Source: Acidisarcina sp.
GTDB taxonomy: Bacteria > Acidobacteriota > Blastocatellia > Pyrinomonadales > Pyrinomonadaceae
NCBI GenBank assembly: GCA_021155145.1
Contig: JAJNPX010000107.1
Location: forward strand, 1 to 9,678
Direction of reading: 5' to 3'
DNA length: 9,678 nucleotides
The position numbers and the translations under genes are program-made. Shown here in pieces: positions 1 through 5,630 of this stretch (positions are counted from its first letter, which is position 1; each line of letters opens with the position of its first letter). The notes beneath the pieces were generated by a model. It saw only the letters and a list, made by a program, of their open reading frames with translations, made no database searches and was not told the origin of the DNA.

Positions 1-837
1 CACACCACCCAAAACCGGATTCGGGAAAAGAGTTTTCTTTCCGCCAACGGCTTTCCGCTTGCGCCATTCACGCACATCAAGACGCTCGACGACCTGTATC
101 GTGGGGCCGAGACGATCGGCTATCCTGCGGTCTTAAAGACCGCGGGCTTTGGCTACGACGGAAAAGGCCAGACTAAAGTTGGGCAGCATGCGGACATCGA
201 GGCCGCCTTTTACGCGATGGACGGCCGAGAGGCGGTGCTCGAGGGTTTTATCGATTTTGAGAAAGAGGTCTCGGTGGTGTGCGCGAGGGACGAGGCCGGC
301 AATTTTGTTCATTATGGCGTGTTCGAGAACGAGCATTCGGATCACATTTTGGATGTATCGTTCGCTCCGGCGATCGTGAGCGAGACGTTGTATCGCGAGG
401 CCGTCGAGATCGCCCGCAGCGTCGCCGATGCCTTCGGCTATGTCGGGACGATGTGCGTCGAGTTCTTTGTAACAAAGGACGAGAGGCTTTTGGTGAACGA
501 GATCGCTCCGCGGCCGCATAATTCCGGTCATCTGACGTTCGGCCCGTGTGTCACATCACAGTTCGAGCAGCAGGTTCGCGCGGTCTGCGGCCTTCCGCTC
601 GGTTCGACCGAATTTTACCGACCCGCAGCGATGGCAAACCTCCTAGGCGATCTTTGGAAGAACGGAGAGCCCGACTGGGCCGCCGCCATTGCCGAACCGA
701 GCGTTAAATTGCATCTTTACGGCAAAGCCCAACCAAAACCCGGACGAAAGATGGGGCACCTGACCGCTACCGCAGCTACGGCCACGGAAGCGGCCGATGC
801 CGTTCGTCGGGCCCGGGAGCAGCTCAGAAAAGGTTGA
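1..837 (+). CDS. purK: N5-carboxyaminoimidazole ribonucleotide synthase PurK, 5'-truncated
   Basis: This is an ATP-grasp enzyme of de novo purine synthesis. It carboxylates aminoimidazole ribonucleotide with ATP and bicarbonate to give N5-CAIR, the substrate of PurE, in the cytosol. The frame is open from base 1 and gives 278 residues, so about 100 N-terminal residues (the pre-ATP-grasp part) lie outside the window. Visible PurK signatures are QNRIREKSFL at residues 4-13, YPAVLKTAGFGYDGKGQ at 41-57 (ATP-grasp nucleotide and glycine loop), LEGFIDFEKEVSVV near 79-92, and NEIAPRPHNSGH at 166-177 (metal and phosphate-binding segment). The C-terminal HLYGK and PGRKMGH motifs separate PurK from PurT and PurD. 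The gene stops at TGA 835-837 with no frameshift. No intrinsic terminator follows. purE is usually adjacent and may lie upstream, outside the window. Confidence 0.96.
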   Translation, partial: HTTQNRIREKSFLSANGFPLAPFTHIKTLDDLYRGAETIGYPAVLKTAGFGYDGKGQTKVGQHADIEAAFYAMDGREAVLEGFIDFEKEVSVVCARDEAGNFVHYGVFENEHSDHILDVSFAPAIVSETLYREAVEIARSVADAFGYVGTMCVEFFVTKDERLLVNEIAPRPHNSGHLTFGPCVTSQFEQQVRAVCGLPLGSTEFYRPAAMANLLGDLWKNGEPDWAAAIAEPSVKLHLYGKAQPKPGRKMGHLTATAATATEAADAVRRAREQLRKG

Positions 838-863
838 CTGTTCAACACGCTTCATGCAAAGAT
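834..863 (+). promoter_or_regulatory. weak candidate promoter for the crcB operon
   Basis: TTGACT at 834-839 matches five of six bases of a -35 box and overlaps the purK stop codon. An 18-nt spacer leads to AAAGAT at 858-863, a poor -10 box. If used, transcription would start near 870, just before the riboswitch begins, and that position is the main support. The -10 match is weak, so read-through from purK is an equally good explanation. Confidence 0.25.
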
Positions 864-876
864 CGCTCGAATATCA

Positions 877-932
877 CGGGAAATGGGGTCTTCCCGAACC
901 AAACCGCTTTTTGCAGCTGATGACTCCTGTTC
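877..932 (+). promoter_or_regulatory. fluoride riboswitch (crcB RNA motif)
   Basis: The segment carries the parts of the crcB motif in order. Stem GGGAA (878-882) pairs with TTCCC (891-895) around the loop ATGGGGTC (883-890). An A-rich joiner containing AAACC follows, then a short GCT/AGC stem (906-908 with 915-917), then the hallmark CTGATGACTCC (917-927). Loop bases GGGGTC (885-890) can form the family pseudoknot with GACTCC (922-927): six pairs, one of them G-U. The element ends 13 bases before the crcB ATG. No terminator hairpin with a T-run lies between, so control is probably translational. The SD-like GGA at 938-940 lies just 3' of the pseudoknot strand. Both the sequence and the gene it precedes support the call. 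Confidence 0.9.
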
Positions 933-945
933 GATCCGGATCAAT

Positions 946-1326
946 ATGGACAACAGGGCCATTCTACTTGTCGGCGTCGGCGGTTTGATCGGCAGTATTT
1001 TGCGTTATCTGGCCGCCGTCGTCTTTTCAGGCCATACATCCACCGGCTTTCCGCTTGCCACATTTACAGTAAACCTGCTGGGCTGTTTCCTGATCGGGGT
1101 CATCTTTGCGTTGTCGGAACGCGGAGACGTTCTCTCGCCCGAATGGCGCATATTTCTCGCCACGGGATTTTGCGGCGGATTTACGACCTTCTCTTCCTTT
1201 TCATATGAGAGCATACGGCTTATGCAAGACGGCCAGTTCCTTTATTTGGGCCTGAACGTCGTACTGAGCGTCGTGCTTGGATTTGCTGCCACCTATCTGG
1301 GGATGATTCTGGTGAAGGCGTTATGA
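946..1326 (+). CDS. crcB: fluoride ion channel CrcB/Fluc
   Basis: This small inner-membrane protein (126 aa) of the Fluc family forms dual-topology dimers that let fluoride leave the cell. Four hydrophobic segments are visible. GVGGLIGSILRY (residues 10-21) is the family N-terminal glycine/arginine motif. N43 in TFTVNLLG is the conserved TM2 asparagine. GFCGGFTTFSSFSYE (74-88) carries the Phe-box residues F82 and F85 and the TM3 break around the structural sodium site. The start at 946 is chosen because it gives the normal family length. The in-frame ATG at 883 lies inside the riboswitch loop and would add 21 non-family residues. The start has only a weak GGAT upstream. The stop overlaps the next gene by ATGA (1323-1326), so the two are translationally coupled. 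The upstream riboswitch implies induction by fluoride. Confidence 0.96.
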   Translation: MDNRAILLVGVGGLIGSILRYLAAVVFSGHTSTGFPLATFTVNLLGCFLIGVIFALSERGDVLSPEWRIFLATGFCGGFTTFSSFSYESIRLMQDGQFLYLGLNVVLSVVLGFAATYLGMILVKAL

Positions 1327-1679
1327 CTCTTGAACTCGATCGCGACTCTAAGCTGCTGCGGATCTTCATCGGCGAGGCTGATAAGCTCGGCCACAGGCCA
1401 TTGTACGAAGCGATCGTATACGCCGCGAAGGAGCAAGGCATCGCGGGAGCGACCGTTCTCCGGGGCATCTTGTCCTATGGTGCAAGCAGCCGGATCCACA
1501 CCGCTAAAGTGCTTGACCTCTCGTTCGACCTGCCGATCGTCGTCGAGATCGTCGACCATGCAGAAAAGATCGAACGCCTGCTCGAGACCATCGGCCACAT
1601 GATAGAAGAGGCCGGCTGCGGGGCTCTCGTCACCATCGAAAAAGCTGAGGTTATCAGCTACAAGTCAAAGAGGAATTGA
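1323..1679 (+). CDS. DUF190 / UPF0166 family protein
   Basis: This is a 118-residue cytosolic protein with no signal peptide or membrane segment. The segment GATVLRGILSYGASSRIHT, then LSFDLPIVVEIVD, is the core signature of DUF190, a family with a small PII-like ferredoxin fold. KIERLLETIGHMIEEAGCG follows as the second helix and turn. The molecular function is not established. DUF190 genes are often found next to crcB, and here the start overlaps the crcB stop by 4 nt, so both depend on the same message and riboswitch. A role in sensing or modulating fluoride export is inference only. The gene ends at TGA 1677-1679, and AGAGGAA within its last codons forms a good ribosome binding site for whatever starts at 1680. 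Confidence 0.9.
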   Translation: MTLELDRDSKLLRIFIGEADKLGHRPLYEAIVYAAKEQGIAGATVLRGILSYGASSRIHTAKVLDLSFDLPIVVEIVDHAEKIERLLETIGHMIEEAGCGALVTIEKAEVISYKSKRN

Positions 1680-1742
1680 ATGATCGCCGGCGGGGATTTG
1701 CTGTGTCGCTGCGGTCACAATTACACTCATCTTTATGGCTGA
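1680..1742 (+). CDS. possible 20-residue leader or micro-protein ORF
   Basis: ATG at 1680 directly follows the DUF190 stop codon (TGAATG) and has a good Shine-Dalgarno, AGAGGAA at 1669-1675, about 6 nt upstream. The product would be 20 residues with the cluster CRCGHNYTH at 9-17, a C-x-C-x-H-x(3)-H arrangement that could bind metal. Its stop (1740-1742) overlaps the start of the next gene by 8 nt. That gene's own ATG has no visible Shine-Dalgarno, so this ORF may work mainly by delivering ribosomes to it. No family is recognised. An ORF this short can arise by chance, so the ribosome binding site and overlap geometry are the main support. Confidence 0.35.
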   Translation: MIAGGDLLCRCGHNYTHLYG

Positions 1743-2223
1743 GAGCATCGCGTTTTCTAAAGCGGCGGACCGGGCGACGATCTATTCAGAGATCACGCCG
1801 CAGATCGCATCACTGATCGAGGGCGAGACCGACCTCGTCGCAAATCTCGCAAATGTCGCCGCCGTCCTGAAGGAAGCGCTCGGCTTTTTCTGGGTCGGGT
1901 TCTATCTGGAAAAGAATGGCCAACTAGTATTGGGGCCGTTTCAGGGGCCGCTCGCGTGTACGCGGATCGACCTTGACAGCGGCGTCTGCGGGCATGCCTT
2001 TAGCACCCGCGAAACGGTGATCGTCCCGAATGTCGATGAATTTCCCGGCCACATCGCATGCAGTTCGGCGGCCCGGTCCGAGATCGTGGTACCGCTGAGG
2101 AACGCCCGCGGCGACGTAGTGGGCGTGCTGGATGTCGATAGTGACAGGCTCGACGATCTTTCGGCCGTCGATGCGGCCGGCCTCGAGGCGATCGCCGGCG
2201 TGCTGGCACCTGCGATCCGATAG
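1735..2223 (+). CDS. msrC: free methionine-(R)-sulfoxide reductase (GAF domain, MsrC/YebR type)
   Basis: This cytosolic enzyme reduces free L-methionine-(R)-S-oxide to methionine using thioredoxin. The 162-residue protein is a single GAF domain of normal family length. Diagnostic motifs are FFWVGFY (51-57), LVLGPFQGPLACTRI (64-78), GVCGHAF (83-89), FPGHIAC (103-109) and SEIVVPL (115-121). All three redox cysteines of the family are present, at 75, 85 and 109, which favours an active reductase over a generic GAF sensor. ATG 1735 is the only canonical start in the open frame after the stop at 1681. No Shine-Dalgarno precedes it, so coupling to the 20-codon ORF is plausible. It is probably the last gene of the crcB transcript, where it would repair oxidised methionine during stress (inference). 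No intrinsic terminator with a T-run was found after it. Confidence 0.94.
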   Translation: MAESIAFSKAADRATIYSEITPQIASLIEGETDLVANLANVAAVLKEALGFFWVGFYLEKNGQLVLGPFQGPLACTRIDLDSGVCGHAFSTRETVIVPNVDEFPGHIACSSAARSEIVVPLRNARGDVVGVLDVDSDRLDDLSAVDAAGLEAIAGVLAPAIR

Positions 2224-2258
2224 CATTTTCGCCCTCCCCGAACGAGGCGGCCGCCCCG

Positions 2259-2290
2259 ATAGTGTCACGCCTTCTAATTCGATACACTAT
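2259..2290 (+). promoter_or_regulatory. inverted repeat, possible operator/promoter of the terC operon
   Basis: ATAGTGT (2259-2265) and ACACTAT (2284-2290) form a perfect 7-bp inverted repeat with an 18-nt spacer, in the 104-nt gap before terC. TACACT (2283-2288) is a fair -10 box. TAGTGT (2260-2265) sits exactly 17 nt upstream in the -35 position but matches it poorly. Each repeat arm therefore covers one promoter element, as expected where a dimeric regulator controls access. A second small inverted repeat, GGCCG (2299-2303) and CGGCC (2313-2317), lies in the presumed leader. The responsible regulator is unknown. Confidence 0.35.
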
Positions 2291-2327
2291 ATGTTTTCGG
2301 CCGTGCCGAGACCGGCCCTGACTATAT

Positions 2328-3386
2328 ATGATTGAGTATCCGATCTGGGTATGGATCCTGTTCTTTTCCATAGTGCTGGTGGCGCTCTTTGTCGACATCG
2401 GCATAGTCAACCGCCATTCACACGCCCCGACGCGCAGAGAGACGCTCGCCTGGAGCATAGTATGGGTCTCATTGGCGATCGGTTTTAATGTTTTCGTCCT
2501 CTACCAGTTCGGACTCAATCACGCGAAATTATTCCTTACCGGCTATCTGATCGAACTCTCGCTTTCGGTCGACAATCTGTTCGTTTTCCTGCTCATATTC
2601 ACATTCTTCAAGGTACCGAAGGAGTTTCAGCACCGCGTACTCTTTTGGGGAATAATGGGCGCGCTCGTGATGCGCATGATAATGATCTTTGCCGGTGCCG
2701 AATTGGTCGAGCGCTTTCATTGGATCATCTACGTCTTTGGGGCGTTCCTGATCTACACCGGGCTGAAGATGTTTCAGGACTCGGAGGACAGCTTCGAACC
2801 GCACGAGAGCGTGATCGTAAAACTTGCGACCAAGTATATAAGGATCTCGAAACACTACGACGGCGACCGGTTCTTCGTGGTCAAGGACGGCGTCAGGACC
2901 GGCACGCTGCTGCTGCTGGTGCTGATCACCGTAGAATTCACCGACCTGATCTTTGCGGTCGATTCGATCCCGGCGATCTTTGGGATCACGACCGACCGTT
3001 TTATCGTCTATACCTCGAACATCTTTGCGATCCTGGGCCTGCGTACATTTTTCTTCTTGCTGGCGGACCTTGCCGACCGCTTCCACTATCTAAAATACGG
3101 CCTCGCCTTCATACTCACGTTCATCGGCATAAAGATGCTTTTGCCCCTGATGGTCACAGGTTTGTTATTATTGATGAGTGAGGGCAGTACGGGAGCGTTT
3201 GCAGAGGTACTGCGCAAATTGCAGGAGCATGACGCGGATACGGAGCAGATCGTCATAAACATCTCGCTCGCCGTCGTCGTACTCGCGATAGCATCTTCGA
3301 TCGTGATCTCAATGATCTTCCCAAGCGCAAGGAGCGCACCGGCCGAGGACGAACTCGGATCGGACGATGAGCCCGGCATCATTTAG
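2328..3386 (+). CDS. TerC/Alx-family integral membrane protein, probable metal exporter
   Basis: This 352-residue polytopic inner-membrane protein belongs to the TerC family, on the Alx-like branch by length and organisation. It carries the two hallmark acidic motifs: ELSLSVDNLFVF with E76, D82 and N83, and EFTDLIFAVDSIPAIFGI with E203, D206 and D212. Several hydrophobic helices surround them, and the hydrophilic linker between the two halves (about residues 150-190) is typical. Known relatives take part in manganese export or homeostasis, pH response and tellurite resistance; manganese is the best guess here. ATG 2328 sits at the natural N-terminus (IEYPIWVWILFF) but has no Shine-Dalgarno. 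The last helix is followed by an acidic tail. The next gene starts 7 nt after the stop, so it likely heads a four-gene operon. No yybP-ykoY manganese riboswitch is apparent upstream. Confidence 0.93.
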   Translation: MIEYPIWVWILFFSIVLVALFVDIGIVNRHSHAPTRRETLAWSIVWVSLAIGFNVFVLYQFGLNHAKLFLTGYLIELSLSVDNLFVFLLIFTFFKVPKEFQHRVLFWGIMGALVMRMIMIFAGAELVERFHWIIYVFGAFLIYTGLKMFQDSEDSFEPHESVIVKLATKYIRISKHYDGDRFFVVKDGVRTGTLLLLVLITVEFTDLIFAVDSIPAIFGITTDRFIVYTSNIFAILGLRTFFFLLADLADRFHYLKYGLAFILTFIGIKMLLPLMVTGLLLLMSEGSTGAFAEVLRKLQEHDADTEQIVINISLAVVVLAIASSIVISMIFPSARSAPAEDELGSDDEPGII

Positions 3387-3393
3387 TTTTTTG

Positions 3394-4632
3394 ATGGAGC
3401 CCCATTACAAGAAAATCTACGTCGAATGGTGGCGGATACGACGAAGCACGATCTACGGCATCGTCGCATTTCTCGTCGTCTCGCTGCTGATCGGGTTGGG
3501 TTCATGGTGGGCCATCCGCAATAACTGGTTCGCTCCGGAAAGCGTCTCGACCCTCCCGAAAGATGCGGCCCGGATACTCTCATTTGAAGGGGACGTGCGG
3601 ATCACGCGGGCCGCGACGCGGGAGACCGTGGTCGTGACAAAGGAAACATTCATAGCGGCGGGAGACACGATCCAGACCCAGGCGGACGGCAAAGCCATCG
3701 TGCAGATGGTGGACGGCTCGGTGCTGACGGTGCGCCCGAACAGTACGCTCATCATCAAGGACAATTCGTCGATCTTTGGCGGGGCGAACGTACGCGTTTC
3801 GCTCGACGACGGACAGCTCAACGTCCGCACCGACCAGCAGCCGGCGGATGCGGAGAACGTGGTCGAGATGCTCGATTCGCAGACGGAAGTGAAGCCGCAG
3901 ACCGACGCGAGCTTTAACGCCGACGCGCAGACCAAAGGCGGCGAGATCCGCATCACCCGAGGCAGCGTGGACACGACCGTCGGCGGGACCAAGACGACGC
4001 TCAACGAGAACGAATTCGCAAGTGTCAATAACGGCCGGATAACCTCGAAAGAAAAGCTTCTGCTCGCGCCCAGGCCGGTCCAGCCCGGCGACGGTGCGCA
4101 GCTCGTGGACAATACCGGTTCGGGCGTCAGCGTTTCATTTTCGTGGCAGGACGACAGCACGCTCCCGGTCGCGTCTTATTACGTCCAGGTCTCACGGTCA
4201 CCGATCTTTGCGGCGGATGCCATCCTTGTCGATCGCGGCTCGCTGACGACACGAGAGTTTCGCCTTGCGGGCCTCGGCCCGGGCACTTATTACTGGCGGG
4301 TAAAGTCAACGTCGCGTTCGGGGCAGACGAGCGACTGGAACCCGCATTTCAAATTCTCGGTCGTGCGGCGAGGTTCGAGCCCGGCGATCGGGGTTGACGC
4401 GTGGGGAGTCGAACGCGTCGGAGGGAACGTGTACCTGATCAGCGGGCGGACACAGCCCGGCCTGCTCGTACGATCGCAAGGGAACCAGATCTTTGCCGGG
4501 CCGGACGGTGCTTTCCGCCTTCAGATATCGACGCCGCTGTCGGAAGTGGCGGTCGAATTCAGCGATGACAGCGGAAACCGGGCGGGATTTGTGCTCTCGC
4601 TGAGAAACTCGCGCGTCCTGAGGCGTTTCTAA
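3394..4632 (+). CDS. membrane-anchored FecR-domain protein with Ig/FN3-like C-terminal modules
   Basis: This 412-residue protein has a short basic cytoplasmic tail and one membrane helix (about residues 20-41), so most of it should face the periplasm. A FecR domain follows (about 64-145; GDVRIT, AGDTIQTQADGKAIVQMVDG and TVRPNSTLII are typical), with a second FecR-like stretch around EIRITRGSVDTTVGG. Then comes a fibronectin-III/Ig-like module (about 240-325, including GLGPGTYYWRV) and a C-terminal Ig-like module (about 335-405; SGRTQPGLL, DGAFRL, DSGNRAG). FecR proteins often relay periplasmic signals to ECF sigma factors, but none is encoded nearby and the cytoplasmic tail is very short, so a structural or ligand-binding role is equally likely. 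ATG 3394, seven nt after the terC stop, is preferred. In-frame ATG 3367 overlaps terC by 20 nt and would add nine residues. Neither has a clear Shine-Dalgarno. Confidence 0.85.
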   Translation: MEPHYKKIYVEWWRIRRSTIYGIVAFLVVSLLIGLGSWWAIRNNWFAPESVSTLPKDAARILSFEGDVRITRAATRETVVVTKETFIAAGDTIQTQADGKAIVQMVDGSVLTVRPNSTLIIKDNSSIFGGANVRVSLDDGQLNVRTDQQPADAENVVEMLDSQTEVKPQTDASFNADAQTKGGEIRITRGSVDTTVGGTKTTLNENEFASVNNGRITSKEKLLLAPRPVQPGDGAQLVDNTGSGVSVSFSWQDDSTLPVASYYVQVSRSPIFAADAILVDRGSLTTREFRLAGLGPGTYYWRVKSTSRSGQTSDWNPHFKFSVVRRGSSPAIGVDAWGVERVGGNVYLISGRTQPGLLVRSQGNQIFAGPDGAFRLQISTPLSEVAVEFSDDSGNRAGFVLSLRNSRVLRRF

Positions 4633-4647
4633 GGAGAAGAGAAAACG
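4631..4647 (+). promoter_or_regulatory. strong Shine-Dalgarno directing a probable ACG start codon
   Basis: AAGGAG at 4631-4636 overlaps the TAA stop of the FecR gene. It is followed after 8 nt by ACG at 4645-4647, in the frame of the downstream cation efflux protein. This spacing is ideal for initiation. No ATG, GTG or TTG occurs in that frame between the FecR stop and 4735, and 4735 is already inside the first membrane helix. Confidence 0.7.
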
Positions 4648-5619
4648 GGCAGCTCACATTCTGAAAACCAACAGGCCCGCACATCGGGAAAGGCCGCACG
4701 GCTGAAGATCGCGCTCGCGATCAGCTTTGTCTATATGATCGCCGAGGCGATCGGCGGATGGCTTACGAACTCGCTCGCACTGGTCGCCGACGCGGGCCAT
4801 ATGCTGACCGATGTCGCGGCCCTCAGCCTTACGCTGGGCGCCATCTGGTTCGGCTCGCGCGCCGCGACGTCGCGAAAGACGTACGGATATTACAGGCTGG
4901 AGATACTCGCCGCATTCGTTAACGGCATCGCCCTCGTCCTGCTCTCGGCATGGATCGTGTATGAAGCGGTCGCCCGATGGCAGGCCCCGCAGGAGGTCGC
5001 GGGCCTCGAGATGTCGCTCATCGCGGCCGGCGGACTCGCCGTCAACATCATCGCCGCCTACCTCCTTCACGCCGGCCACAAGCACGACCTGAACATGCGG
5101 GGCGCCTTTCTGCACGTGATGGGTGACCTGCTCGGTTCGGTAACGGCTATCACGGCCGGCGTACTGATAATTGCTTTCGGGTGGCTCTGGGCCGACGCGG
5201 CAGGGTCGATCCTGATCAGCATCATCATCGTCGTCAGTGCGTGGCGGCTCATCCTGGAGTCGGTCAACGTTCTGCTCGAGGGAACACCATCACACATCGA
5301 CATCCGCGCGGTCGAAGCGGTGATACTCGAAACCGAAGGCGTCGCGGGCGTTCACGACCTGCACGTGTGGACGATCTCGTCCGGCATCGAGGCCCTCTCC
5401 GCTCACATCAGCCACGATGTCGAGATCGCCGCCTCGGAATTACTCTACAGAGTCAAGAACCGGCTCCACGACAGCTTTGGCATCGACCACCTTACGATCC
5501 AGATGGAGACGTTGTCGCGGGAGACGGAGGCGATCTTTATCTGCGACACGGGTACCCGCTGCTTCGAGCCCGCGAGTTCCAGCCGAGCGTCGGATGCCGC
5601 TGTCAAGGCGGGCCGCTGA
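4645..5619 (+). CDS. cation diffusion facilitator (Zn2+-type CDF, CzcD/ZitB-like)
   Basis: This inner-membrane, proton-driven exporter moves divalent metal, most likely zinc, out of the cytosol. From the proposed ACG start it has 324 residues. Six membrane helices are expected. The transport site is H52/D56 in ADAGHMLTD (TM2) and H157/D161 in LHVMGDLLGS (TM5), the HD-HD pattern associated with Zn. The loop HAGHKHD (142-148) is a short His-rich stretch. The C-terminal dimerisation domain shows VHDLHVWTI, followed by a tail with ICDTGTRC. ATG 4735 would delete residues 1-30 and half of TM1 (KIALAISFVYMIAEAIGGW), so it is unlikely to be the real start. The upstream codons read as a normal hydrophilic CDF N-terminus (GSSHSENQQ). 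Either ACG is used or an ATG has mutated. larA starts 11 nt after the stop, consistent with one operon. Confidence 0.92.
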   Translation, partial: TGSSHSENQQARTSGKAARLKIALAISFVYMIAEAIGGWLTNSLALVADAGHMLTDVAALSLTLGAIWFGSRAATSRKTYGYYRLEILAAFVNGIALVLLSAWIVYEAVARWQAPQEVAGLEMSLIAAGGLAVNIIAAYLLHAGHKHDLNMRGAFLHVMGDLLGSVTAITAGVLIIAFGWLWADAAGSILISIIIVVSAWRLILESVNVLLEGTPSHIDIRAVEAVILETEGVAGVHDLHVWTISSGIEALSAHISHDVEIAASELLYRVKNRLHDSFGIDHLTIQMETLSRETEAIFICDTGTRCFEPASSSRASDAAVKAGR

Positions 5620-5630
5620 CCACCTCTAAT

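Noticed and set aside
883..945. N-terminal extension of CrcB from ATG 883
   Set aside because: This ATG is the loop of the fluoride riboswitch, and the extra 21 residues do not resemble the family. ATG 946 gives the standard length.
2247..2256. GGCGGCCGCC palindrome after fRMsr as a terminator
   Set aside because: It leaves no room for a loop and is not followed by a T-run.
2224..2327. yybP-ykoY manganese riboswitch before terC
   Set aside because: This RNA often precedes terC-like genes, but its conserved core could not be found in the 104-nt gap.
3367..3393. Earlier start ATG 3367 for the FecR protein
   Set aside because: Possible but less likely: it overlaps terC by 20 nt and adds a phenylalanine/serine stretch read from the terC end. 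No Shine-Dalgarno decides it.
3453..4160. 235-codon open frame on the minus strand opposite the FecR gene
   Set aside because: Serine/proline-rich shadow of a GC-rich gene, with no recognisable domain, while the plus strand encodes clear FecR and Ig-like modules.
5181..5630. 450-nt in-frame extension upstream of larA
   Set aside because: It overlaps well-conserved CDF coding sequence in another frame and is arginine-rich shadow translation. LarA homology starts at 5631.
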